This document shows positions 18,008-25,184 of a DNA stretch of 47,521 bases, piece after piece. Source of the DNA: an uncultured Roseovarius sp. (lineage in GTDB: Bacteria; Pseudomonadota; Alphaproteobacteria; Rhodobacterales; Rhodobacteraceae); contig CAKSUL010000010.1 of NCBI GenBank assembly GCA_934501475.1, positions 1 to 47,521 on the forward strand. Reading direction: 5' to 3'. The first letter of the stretch is position 1; each line of letters opens with the position of its first letter. The notes under the pieces are model-generated. The model was not told where the DNA came from and searched no databases. It worked only from the letters and a program-made list of their open reading frames with translations. The translations under genes and the position numbers were made by a program.

Positions 18008-18303
18008 CTGAACGCCTGAGCGACACCGCAAGAAAAACGATGCTCGAACCGCTTTTGCAGGACGGCTGGACCATGGTCGAAGGGCGCGATGCGATCACCA
18101 AGACCTATCAATTCGATGATTTCGTCGCGGCAATGGGATGGATGACCCGCGCCGCCCTCTGGGCCGAGAAATGGAACCACCACCCGGAATGGAGCAATGT
18201 CTATTCCCGCGTGACCGTGGTGCTGACCACCCATGACGTCGATGGGCTGAGCGCGCTTGACGCCAAGCTTGCGCGCAAGATGGATACGCTCGCCGAGGGC
18301 TGA
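18004..18303 (+). CDS. phhB: 4a-hydroxytetrahydrobiopterin dehydratase (pterin carbinolamine dehydratase)
   Basis: PhhB-type enzyme dehydrates 4a-carbinolamine pterin in the recycling of the pterin cofactor used by phenylalanine hydroxylase. The 99-residue size is normal. The motif [22 protein letters not shown] contains the paired histidines and the later conserved pattern [10 protein letters not shown] completes the active site. No phenylalanine hydroxylase gene is nearby; in bacteria the protein is often encoded apart from it, and in plants and many bacteria a role in molybdopterin or folate metabolism is suspected. Coupled to the upstream gene by ATGA, and followed by a strong terminator. 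Confidence 0.9.
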   Translation: MTERLSDTARKTMLEPLLQDGWTMVEGRDAITKTYQFDDFVAAMGWMTRAALWAEKWNHHPEWSNVYSRVTVVLTTHDVDGLSALDAKLARKMDTLAEG

Positions 18304-18316
18304 AGCGTCGGATTAT

Positions 18317-18376
18317 GGATATTTTCAGCAAGAAGAAGCAGCAGCGTGTCCCTGCTTCTTCTTGCGTCAAATATCC
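18317..18376. terminator. Bidirectional terminator hairpin between phhB and peroxiredoxin gene
   Basis: A perfect 14-bp inverted repeat has arms GCAAGAAGAAGCAG (18328-18341) and CTGCTTCTTCTTGC (18352-18365), with a 10-base loop. It is flanked, after a 3x3 internal mismatch, by a second perfect 8-bp pair, GGATATTT (18317-18324) and AAATATCC (18369-18376). It occupies most of the 103-base gap between convergent genes, so it can terminate both. The stem lacks a long T-tract, but the T-rich outer arms serve on each strand. Confidence 0.85.
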
Positions 18377-18406
18377 TCGCCGAAGGCATTGAATCTCTTT
18401 TGGCGC

Positions 18407-18895
18407 TCAGATTTCTGCCAGCAGGGCCTCACCGCCACTGACCTCGCAGACGCCGGGGCTTTCCTCGACATGCAGTTTCGTGACCTTGCCGTCCTCGACC
18501 AGCATCGCATAGCGGCGCGAGCGCCCCAGCAGCCCGGCGGGGGGCGCGTCGAAATCCATGCCGATGGACTTGGTAAAGGCCGAATCCGCGTCGCCCAGCA
18601 TCGTGATGCCGGCGGCGGTGGCGCCTGTCGCCTCGCCCCACGCGCCCATGATGAACGGATCGTTCACGCTGACGCAGATGATTTCATCCACGCCCTTGGC
18701 CGCGAATTGGTCCTTGGTGCGCACAAAGCTGGGCATATGCGAGGAATGGCAGGTGGGCGTGAAGGCGCCGGGCACGGCAAACAGCACCACTTTGCGCGCC
18801 TTGAGGCGCGCCGCCAGATCGACCTCTTCAGGGCCGTTCGCACCCATCTGCAAAAGTGTCGCTGCGGGAAGTTTGTCACCGGTTGAAATGGTCAT
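18407..18895 (-). CDS. Peroxiredoxin (Prx5 type)
   Basis: This thiol peroxidase reduces H2O2 and organic peroxides. The 162-residue protein has the Prx5 signature VPGAFTPTCHSSHMPSF with peroxidatic cysteine C49, and C150 (SPGVC) in a position suiting an atypical two-cysteine resolving residue; C74 is a third cysteine. The start at 18895 (MTISTGDKLPAA) follows AGGA with 7-base spacing. The gene is divergent from the ferredoxin-reductase-like gene, with 103 bases between. The reductant could be glutathione/glutaredoxin or thioredoxin; none is encoded here. Confidence 0.92.
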   Translation of the reverse strand: MTISTGDKLPAATLLQMGANGPEEVDLAARLKARKVVLFAVPGAFTPTCHSSHMPSFVRTKDQFAAKGVDEIICVSVNDPFIMGAWGEATGATAAGITMLGDADSAFTKSIGMDFDAPPAGLLGRSRRYAMLVEDGKVTKLHVEESPGVCEVSGGEALLAEI

Positions 18896-18998
18896 TCTGG
18901 TATCCTGTCTATCAATTGCGTTCCTCACTGATGTAGAGATAGGCTGAAGCGCCACAAGTGGAAAACACGATTTCTTTTGTCAATTTCGGGAGAGGCAG

Positions 18999-20210
18999 AT
19001 GTCGAGCGTAGTCGTTATAGGGGCCGGGCAGGCCGGATCGTCCCTGGTGGCAAGGCTGCGCAGCGGCGGGTTTGACGGGCGGATCACCCTGATCGGAGAG
19101 GAGCCCGTGCCCCCCTATCAGCGTCCGCCCCTGTCCAAGAAATACCTCCTGGGCGAGCTGGATCTTGAGCGGCTCTACCTGCGTCCGGAAAGTTATTATT
19201 CCGACAACGACATCGCGCTGCGCCTGGGGCAGCGCGTCGATGCGATCGACCGCGCCGGGCAGACCGTGACGCTGGGCGATGAGGTGATCGCCTATGATCA
19301 TCTGGTGTTGACCACCGGATCGGTGCCGCGCCGGTTGCCGGCCTCCATCGGCGGCGCGCTGGAGGGTGTATTCGTCGTGCGCAGCCTCGGGGATGTGGAC
19401 GCGATGGCGCCCCGGTTCGTCGAGGGCAAGCGCGTGCTGATCGTGGGCGGGGGCTATATCGGCCTCGAGGCGGCGGCGGTGGCGGCCAGCAAGGGCCTGC
19501 GCGTCACGCTGGTCGAGATGGCGGACCGGATCCTGCAACGGGTCGCGGCCAGGGAAACGTCGGATTTCTTCCGCGCATTGCATCGCAAGCATGGCGTCGA
19601 CATCCGAGAGGGCGTCGGTCTGGAGCGGCTGACCGGAGAGGGGCACGTCACGGGCGCGCGCCTCGGCGACGGGAGCGAGTTGGCGGCGGATTTCGTCATT
19701 GTCGGCGTGGGCATTACCCCCGCCACGGCGCTGGCCGAACTGGCCGGGCTTGAGATCGAGAACGGCATCAGGACCGATGCGCAGGGGCGCAGCAGCGACC
19801 CGGCGATCTGGGCGGCGGGGGATTGCGCATCCTTTCCCTATCGCGGCGGGCGGCTGCGTCTGGAGAGCGTGCCAAACGCCATCGACATGGCCGAATGCGT
19901 GGCCGACAACATCATGGGCGCGGGCAAGGACTATGTGCCGCAGCCCTGGTTCTGGTCGGATCAATATGACGTAAAACTGCAGATTGCCGGGCTGAATACC
20001 GGCTATGACCGGATCGTCACGCGCCCCGCTGATGCCGATGGCGGCGCGTCCTTCTGGTACTTCGCCGCCGATCGGTTGCTGGCGGTGGATGCGATGAATG
20101 ATGCACGCGCCTATATGGTCGGCAAGCGCCTGATCGACATGGGCAAATCACCCGCCCCCGAGGCCGTGGCCAACCCCGCCACCGACCTCAAGGCGCTGTT
20201 GAAAGCGTGA
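18999..20210 (+). CDS. Ferredoxin/rubredoxin reductase-like FAD-dependent oxidoreductase
   Basis: This 403-residue protein is of the putidaredoxin/rhodocoxin reductase type, which passes electrons from NADH through FAD to a small iron-sulfur protein, often for a P450 or dioxygenase. The FAD-binding GAGQAGSS is at about residues 8-15, EPVPPYQRPPLSKKYL follows, and the NAD-binding IVGGGYIGLEAA is at about 148-159. The second FAD motif is IWAAGDCASF. The C-terminal reductase domain is complete. No ferredoxin or oxygenase gene is adjacent. Its last codon overlaps the GTG start of rsmD, so the two are coupled despite unrelated roles. Confidence 0.88.
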   Translation: MSSVVVIGAGQAGSSLVARLRSGGFDGRITLIGEEPVPPYQRPPLSKKYLLGELDLERLYLRPESYYSDNDIALRLGQRVDAIDRAGQTVTLGDEVIAYDHLVLTTGSVPRRLPASIGGALEGVFVVRSLGDVDAMAPRFVEGKRVLIVGGGYIGLEAAAVAASKGLRVTLVEMADRILQRVAARETSDFFRALHRKHGVDIREGVGLERLTGEGHVTGARLGDGSELAADFVIVGVGITPATALAELAGLEIENGIRTDAQGRSSDPAIWAAGDCASFPYRGGRLRLESVPNAIDMAECVADNIMGAGKDYVPQPWFWSDQYDVKLQIAGLNTGYDRIVTRPADADGGASFWYFAADRLLAVDAMNDARAYMVGKRLIDMGKSPAPEAVANPATDLKALLKA

Positions 20211-20764
20211 GGATCATCGCCGGAGATTTTCGCGGGCGCCGGCTCAGCACACTCGGCAAGGGCGATACCGCGGCGGCGCTGCGCCCCACGGCGGACCGGG
20301 TGCGCGAAAGCCTGTTCAACGTGCTCAACAGTTATGGCGATGCGGTGCGCGGGGCGCAGGTGCTGGACCTCTTTGCCGGGACCGGTGCATTGGGGCTTGA
20401 GGCGCTGTCGCGCGGCGCGGCGCATGTCACATTCGTGGAAAACGGGCGCGCGGCGCAGCGGATATTGCAGCAGAACATCGCCCTGTGCCGCGCCGAGGCG
20501 CGTTGCCATGTCATCGCGCGCGATGCCCGCAAACTGGACGAGGCGACGCGCGCCCCTGCCGATCTGGTGTTTCTGGACCCGCCTTACGGGCGCGCCCTGG
20601 GAGAGGCGGCCTTGCAGGGCGCGTTGCAGGGTGGCTGGATCGCGCCCGGCGCGCTGATCGTCTGGGAAGAGAACGCCGCAATCGCGCCGCCCGCCGGGTT
20701 GACCCTGCTGGAGGCGCGCCGCTATGGCGATACGGTGATCTCGATCCTGGAGCAGGCGGGTTAG
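20207..20764 (+). CDS. rsmD: 16S rRNA (guanine(966)-N2)-methyltransferase
   Basis: RsmD methylates G966 of 16S rRNA during 30S assembly. The 185-residue product (start GTG at 20207, overlapping the upstream stop as GTGA) begins MRIIAGDFRGRRLSTLG. It shows the Rossmann SAM-binding motif VLDLFAGTGALGLEALSRG and the catalytic LDPPYG with D124-P-P-Y127, as expected for N2-guanine/N6-adenine methyltransferases. RPTADRVRESLFNVL is a family hallmark. It converges on the glycerate kinase gene with only 8 bases between stops and no room for a separate hairpin. Confidence 0.94.
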   Translation: MRIIAGDFRGRRLSTLGKGDTAAALRPTADRVRESLFNVLNSYGDAVRGAQVLDLFAGTGALGLEALSRGAAHVTFVENGRAAQRILQQNIALCRAEARCHVIARDARKLDEATRAPADLVFLDPPYGRALGEAALQGALQGGWIAPGALIVWEENAAIAPPAGLTLLEARRYGDTVISILEQAG

Positions 20765-20772
20765 GGCGGCGA

Positions 20773-22032
20773 TCAATCCGGCGTGATCAAAATGGCGCGG
20801 AAATCATTGACATTGGTCAGCGTCGGCCCGGTGACGACCTGCCCGTCGATGCGCGCGAAAAAGCCGTGCGCGTCATTGGCATCAAGGGCCGATTGCGCCT
20901 CAAGCCCCGCCGCGCGGGCGCGCGTCAGGCTGTCAGGCCCGATCAGCGCGCCCGCGACTTCGGCGGCCCCGTCCACCCCGTCCGTGTCGCAGGCGATGGC
21001 GTGAATGCCGCGCGCCCCATCAAGCGCGATGGCCAGCGCCAGGGCGTATTCCGCATTGGGCCCGCCAACGCCGCCACCGCGCCGCGTGACGGTCAGCTCC
21101 CCACCCGAGAGCAGCAGGATTGGGGCATCGCCGGGGCGCATGTCTGCCTGGATGCGCAGGGCCTGCGCGCCGTGCAGGGCGGCGATGTCGCGCGCCTCGC
21201 CCTCGATCGCGTCGCCAAGGATCTGCACCGTGATGCCCGCCTTGCCCGTCAGGGCAGCCGCGGCGGCGAGCGAGTGCGCAGGCGCGGCAAAGATGATGTT
21301 CCGCGTGGTTGAAAGACGCCGGTCGGTGCTGTGCAGGACACCGGTCTGGCCGTCCAGAACGGCCTGCACCGATGGCGGAATGTCGATGCGGTGGCGTCTC
21401 AGGATCGCCAGGGCGTCACCGGCGGTGGTATCATCGCCCACCGTCGGCCCGGACCCGATCATCGCCGGATCGTCGCCTGGCACATCCGAGATCATCAGCG
21501 CCAGCACCCGCGCCGGATAGGCGGCGGCAGACAATTGCCCGCCCTTGACCCGGCTGAGATGCTTGCGCACCACATTCATCTGACCGATCGGCGCCCCCGA
21601 TGCCAGCAGCGCGCTGTTGATCGCCTGTTTCTGGCCCAGCGTGATGGCGCCTGCAGGCTGCACCAGCAAGGACGAGGCCCCGCCCGAAATCAGCGCCAGA
21701 ACCGTGTCGGCCTCACCCAGATCGCGCAGCAGGTCCAGCATCCGCGCAGTGGCCTTGACCCCGGCGGCATCGGGAACCGGGTGCGCGGCCTCGACGATCT
21801 CGATCCCCTGACAGGGGCGGGCATGGCCGTACCGCGTGATCACCAGCCCGTCGCAGGGGCCATAGGTGGCCTCGACCGCCTCGGCCATGCGCGCCGATGC
21901 CTTGCCCGCGCCGATCACCACCAGCCGCCCGTCGGGCCGGGGCGGAAGGGCGGCGGCAAGGCTGCGCATCGGGTCGGCCACTTCGACCGCGCGATCAAAG
22001 AGCGAGCGAAGCAGGGTGGCGGGGTCAGGCAT
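20773..22032 (-). CDS. Glycerate 2-kinase (GckA, MOFRL family)
   Basis: This enzyme phosphorylates glycerate to 2-phosphoglycerate in glyoxylate, tartronate or hydroxypyruvate use. The 419-residue product starts MPDPATLLRSLFDRAV (ATG 22032); the open frame extends further but that region is not family-like. The N-terminal DUF4147 domain has VIGAGKASARMAEAVE, LISGGASSLL and VRKHLSRVKGGQL. The C-terminal MOFRL domain has LLSGGELTVTRRGGGVGGPNAEYAL and ACDTDGVDGAAEVAGA. Length and motifs are normal. It is divergent from crcB (139 bases). Confidence 0.92.
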   Translation of the reverse strand: MPDPATLLRSLFDRAVEVADPMRSLAAALPPRPDGRLVVIGAGKASARMAEAVEATYGPCDGLVITRYGHARPCQGIEIVEAAHPVPDAAGVKATARMLDLLRDLGEADTVLALISGGASSLLVQPAGAITLGQKQAINSALLASGAPIGQMNVVRKHLSRVKGGQLSAAAYPARVLALMISDVPGDDPAMIGSGPTVGDDTTAGDALAILRRHRIDIPPSVQAVLDGQTGVLHSTDRRLSTTRNIIFAAPAHSLAAAAALTGKAGITVQILGDAIEGEARDIAALHGAQALRIQADMRPGDAPILLLSGGELTVTRRGGGVGGPNAEYALALAIALDGARGIHAIACDTDGVDGAAEVAGALIGPDSLTRARAAGLEAQSALDANDAHGFFARIDGQVVTGPTLTNVNDFRAILITPD

Positions 22033-22171
22033 GGCGGGGCTTTCTGTGCTGTCGGGGCTGTCGGGCACGATGGTAACGCCGCCGTGCCGGGCGCAACAGC
22101 GGATTTGCGCGCGCCCTTGTGAAGAGCGCCCCAGCTTGACAATCAACGCCCTGCGCGCGACAGACGCAGAT

Positions 22172-22549
22172 ATGATCGCAAGCTTTCTTCAGGTCGCTCT
22201 GGGCGGCGCCATCGGGGCCATGTTGCGCTTTGGCACCGGGCTGATGGTGGAGCGCGCGTCGGGCTATGGATTTCCCTTGGCGACCCTGTTGGTGAACATA
22301 TCCGGCTCGTTCCTGATGGGGTTGTTCGTGGTCTGGTCCCTGTATCGCGGCGCGGGGCATCTGAACCCGCTGGTGATGACCGGGCTTCTGGGGGGATTTA
22401 CCACGTTCTCGGCGTTCTCGCTCGAGGCGTTCACCCTGTTCGAGCGCGGTCAGCCATTGGCGGCGGCGGGGTATGTGGCGCTGTCGGTGACGGCTTCGAT
22501 TGCGGCATTGGTGCTGGGGGTGATGATGGCACGGGGAATATGGGCATGA
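22172..22549 (+). CDS. crcB: Fluoride-specific channel CrcB/Fluc
   Basis: CrcB is a dual-topology dimeric channel that lets fluoride leave the cell. The 125-residue product has the expected motifs: GGAIGAMLRF (residues 11-20), the pore asparagine N42 (LVNISGS) and the phenylalanine track GGFTTFSAF (74-82), with four membrane spans. The ATG at 22172 gives the family length. A single gene implies a homodimer. I saw no crcB (fluoride) riboswitch fold in the 139-base leader. First of a four-gene set joined by ATGA overlaps. Confidence 0.93.
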   Translation: MIASFLQVALGGAIGAMLRFGTGLMVERASGYGFPLATLLVNISGSFLMGLFVVWSLYRGAGHLNPLVMTGLLGGFTTFSAFSLEAFTLFERGQPLAAAGYVALSVTASIAALVLGVMMARGIWA

Positions 22550-23589
22550 GACGGGTGCAAAAGATCCGGGTCGGCGAGGACGATGGCGATCAGCGCTTTG
22601 ATCGCTGGCTGCGCGCGCAGTTCCCGCATCTGAGCCAGGGGCGCATCGAAAAGCTGTGCCGCAAGGGTGAATTGCGCGTTGACGGCAAGCGCGTGAAACC
22701 GGCATCGCGTCTGGAGGTAGGCCAGCTGGTGCGCATCCCGCCCCTGCCCGATGAGGCCGAGGCGCAGGCCCAGAGCCGCGCGCAGGTGTCGGATGCCGAT
22801 GCAAGGATGATCAAGGCGGCGGTCATCTATCGTGACGATCACGTGATCGTGCTGAACAAGCCGCCCGGCCTGCCGGTGCAGGGCGGCAGCAAGCAGACCC
22901 GCCATGTCGACGGCCTGTCCGAGGCGCTGCGCTTTGGCCTGGAGGAAAAACCGCGCCTTGTGCATCGTCTCGACAAGGACACATCGGGCGTTCTGGTTCT
23001 GGCGCGCACGCGCGAGGCGGCCAAGGGCCTGACGGCGGCGTTCCGGCATCGCAACACCCGCAAGATTTACTGGGCCGCCGTCGCCGGCGTGCCAAGCCCG
23101 CGCATGGGCACGATCAAATACGGTCTGGTCAAGGCCCCCGGCCACGGTGCGAAGGGCGAGGGCGAGAAGATGCATTGCCTGCATCCGCGCGATGTCGATG
23201 ACACGCCGGGCGCGAAACATGCCACCACCGATTACGCCACGCTCGAGGCGGCTGGCGGGCGCTGTGCCTGGATGGCGCTGGAGCCCATCACCGGGCGCAC
23301 GCATCAGCTGCGCGCGCATATGGCCGAACTGGGGCACCCGGTGATCGGCGATGGCAAATATGGCGGCTCGGGGCAGGAAAACATGGGCGATGGCTGGGGC
23401 GCGCAACTGGGCGGGGACGTGTCGAAAAAGCTGCACCTGCACGCGCGCTCGCTGAAGATCGAGCATCCGGTGACCAAGGCGCTGTTGCACCTTGTGGCAC
23501 CGCTGCCGCCGCATATGGCGCATACATGGGACATGTTTCAGTGGTCGGCGGCGGATGTGCCGGCAGACCCGTTCGAGGAACTGGAATGA
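22546..23589 (+). CDS. Ribosomal large-subunit pseudouridine synthase, RluA/RluC family
   Basis: Isomerises uridines in 23S rRNA to pseudouridine. The N-terminal S4 RNA-binding domain lies at about residues 12-75 (QRFDRWLRAQFPHLSQGRIEKLCRKGELRVDGKRV). The catalytic domain has LVHRLDKDTSGVLVLAR, where the aspartate of RLD is the nucleophile, then GRTHQLRAHMAELGHPVIGDGKYG. The S4 domain and size (347 residues) fit RluC, which modifies positions 955, 2504 and 2580 in E. coli; the subtype is inferred. Start ATG 22546 overlaps the crcB stop (ATGA); an in-frame ATG lies two codons earlier. Confidence 0.92.
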   Translation: MRRVQKIRVGEDDGDQRFDRWLRAQFPHLSQGRIEKLCRKGELRVDGKRVKPASRLEVGQLVRIPPLPDEAEAQAQSRAQVSDADARMIKAAVIYRDDHVIVLNKPPGLPVQGGSKQTRHVDGLSEALRFGLEEKPRLVHRLDKDTSGVLVLARTREAAKGLTAAFRHRNTRKIYWAAVAGVPSPRMGTIKYGLVKAPGHGAKGEGEKMHCLHPRDVDDTPGAKHATTDYATLEAAGGRCAWMALEPITGRTHQLRAHMAELGHPVIGDGKYGGSGQENMGDGWGAQLGGDVSKKLHLHARSLKIEHPVTKALLHLVAPLPPHMAHTWDMFQWSAADVPADPFEELE

Positions 23590-24269
23590 CCGGGCCGCTG
23601 CGTCTGATCGTCTTTGACGTCGATGGCACGTTGGTGGACAGCCAGGGAGATATTCTGGCGGCGATGGGTCATGCCTTCGGGCGGGCCGGGCTGGGCGTGC
23701 CGGCGCGCGATGCGGTGCTGGGGATCATCGGCCTGTCGCTGGACGTGGCGATGATGCGGCTGGCGCCACAGGCCGACACGCAGATTCAGGCCCGCATGGT
23801 CGAGTGGTACAAGGAGGCCTATATGGACCTGCGCGCCCGGACCGGCGCGGCGGAATCCTCGCCGCTTTATCCCGGTGCGCGCGCCATGCTGGAGCATCTG
23901 GCCGCCCGTCCGGATCATTTGCTGGGCGTGGCCACCGGAAAATCGCGCCGTGGGCTGGACAAGCTGCTGGAGGGGCACGATCTGGGCCATATGTTCGTCA
24001 CGCAGCAGGTTGCGGATCACCACCCGTCAAAGCCGCATCCCTCGATGCTGATCGAGGCGCTGCGCGAAACCGGCATCGACGCGCGCGATGCGGTGATGAT
24101 CGGCGATACCAGCTTTGACATGGAAATGGCCCGCGGGGCCGGGATCAGGCCGATCGGGGTCAGCTGGGGCTATCATCCGCTGAGCGCGCTGAGCGCGGCC
24201 GAACAGGTGATCGACAGCTTTGCCGCGCTGCCCGGGGCGCTGGAGGGGATCTGGGGGGACGCGACATGA
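23586..24269 (+). CDS. HAD-IA family hydrolase (Gph/PGP-like phosphatase)
   Basis: This 227-residue HAD phosphatase begins MTGPLRLIVFDVDGTLVDS, with nucleophile D11 and acid/base D13 in motif I. Motif II is GVATGKSRRGL, the lysine motif is HPSKPHPSML and motif IV is MIGDTSFDMEMARGAG. The helical cap between motifs I and II is of the phosphoglycolate-phosphatase/PpaX type. The actual substrate is unknown; sugar phosphates or phosphoglycolate are typical. It starts in the stop of the pseudouridine synthase gene and ends in the start of the ATP12 gene, ATGA at both joints. Confidence 0.9.
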   Translation: MTGPLRLIVFDVDGTLVDSQGDILAAMGHAFGRAGLGVPARDAVLGIIGLSLDVAMMRLAPQADTQIQARMVEWYKEAYMDLRARTGAAESSPLYPGARAMLEHLAARPDHLLGVATGKSRRGLDKLLEGHDLGHMFVTQQVADHHPSKPHPSMLIEALRETGIDARDAVMIGDTSFDMEMARGAGIRPIGVSWGYHPLSALSAAEQVIDSFAALPGALEGIWGDAT

Positions 24270-24979
24270 GCGAATGGAAGGCCAGACGGTTCTGGACCCG
24301 CGCCGAAGCGGTCGAAGACGAAGCAGGCTACGCCATTTCGCTGGATGCGCGCCCGGTGCGCACCCCGGCCAAGACATTGCTGGTGGTGCCGACCCGCGCA
24401 ATGGCCGATGCCATCGCCGCGGAATGGGACGCCCAGCAAGAGCGCATCGACCCGATGACCATGCCGGTCACGCGCTCGGCCAATGCCACGCTGGACAAGG
24501 TCGTGACGCAGTTCGACGAAGTGGCGGACATGATCGCGGGCTATGGGGATACGGACCTGCTGTGTTATCGCGCGCACAGCCCCGTGGAACTGATCGCGCG
24601 TCAGGATGCTGCGTGGAACCCGATGCTGGATTGGGCCGAATCGGCCCTGGATGCGCGGCTGCACCCGGTCGTGGGGGTGATGCACGCGCCGCAATGCGCT
24701 GATGCGCTGGCCCGGCTGCGCGCGCAAGTGCATGGGCTGGACCCCTTTTCGCTGACGGCGCTTCACGATTTGGTCAGCCTGTCGGGCTCGCTGGTCCTGG
24801 GTTTGGCGGCGCTGCGGGATGCGTTTGACATCGAAACGCTGTGGTCCCTGTCGCGCGTCGATGAGACCTGGCAGCAGGATCTTTGGGGCAAGGATGATGA
24901 GGCGCAGGCCCAGGCCGAGATGAAACGCGCCGCGTTCCTTCATGCAAAACGGTTTCACGATCTGTCGAAAACCGCCTGA
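24266..24979 (+). CDS. ATP12-family F1-ATPase assembly chaperone
   Basis: This 237-residue homologue of mitochondrial Atp12, which binds the free F1 alpha subunit before assembly. Family stretches are the N-terminal RRFWTRAEAVEDEAGYAISLDARPVRTPAKTLL, IAAEWDAQQERIDPMTMPVTRSANATLD, LCYRAHSPVELIARQDAAWNPMLDWA and LSGSLVLGLAAL. Such proteins are kept in alphaproteobacteria. No F1F0 genes are in the window; the gene is the last of the coupled crcB set. Its own stop is followed by the 205-base regulatory stretch before the amino-acid transport operon. Confidence 0.9.
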   Translation: MSEWKARRFWTRAEAVEDEAGYAISLDARPVRTPAKTLLVVPTRAMADAIAAEWDAQQERIDPMTMPVTRSANATLDKVVTQFDEVADMIAGYGDTDLLCYRAHSPVELIARQDAAWNPMLDWAESALDARLHPVVGVMHAPQCADALARLRAQVHGLDPFSLTALHDLVSLSGSLVLGLAALRDAFDIETLWSLSRVDETWQQDLWGKDDEAQAQAEMKRAAFLHAKRFHDLSKTA

Positions 24980-24985
24980 TTTACA

Positions 24986-25054
24986 CGTCAAACGCGATTG
25001 ACGCCAAGTCAATTGCAACGCTGTCACATCGTTTTTATTGATGCGGCCCTTGAC
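24986..25054 (+). promoter_or_regulatory. Cluster of GTCAA/TTGAC half-sites upstream of aapJ
   Basis: Four copies of the pentamer occur in alternating orientation: GTCAA 24987-24991, TTGAC 24998-25002, GTCAA 25008-25012 and TTGAC 25050-25054. The first pair forms a perfect CGTCAA-N6-TTGACG inverted repeat and the second and third form ATTGAC-N5-GTCAAT. The region holds a plausible sigma-70-like promoter (TTGCAA 25013-25018, 17 bases, TATTGA 25036-25041). It could be an operator for a regulator of amino-acid uptake; which one is not known. Confidence 0.4.
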
Positions 25055-25092
25055 CTTTAGCGATGAATCCAGCCAAACTCAGGCCCACTGAG

Positions 25093-25164
25093 GCGGAGTA
25101 TCCGCTCAAGTATTGTCCCGGCCCAACCACTGGGCCGAATGAACCGCCCTAGCAAAACGGGCGG
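25093..25164 (+). other. Three tandem hairpins in the aapJ leader
   Basis: Three successive perfect inverted repeats lie within 72 bases. They are GCGGA-GTA-TCCGC (25093-25105), CGGCCCA-ACCAC-TGGGCCG (25119-25137) and CCGCCC-N9-GGGCGG (25144-25164). The ribosome-binding site AGGAAGAGG follows at once. This looks like a structured 5' leader that could control translation or stability of the transporter message. It fits no riboswitch class that I recognise. Confidence 0.5.
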
Positions 25165-25184
25165 AAAATCAGGAAGAGGTAAAC

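Noticed and set aside
15632..18031. Long minus-strand open frame (799 codons)
   Set aside because: Runs antisense through three well-supported genes and has shadow-like composition with no domain.
18896..18998. OxyR-like operator between peroxiredoxin and flavoprotein genes
   Set aside because: CTATC and GATAG are present, but spacing and flanks do not fit the OxyR pattern.
22033..22171. Fluoride riboswitch upstream of crcB
   Set aside because: I looked for the conserved crcB-motif stem and pseudoknot pattern and saw none; a TTGACA at 22136 has no good -10.
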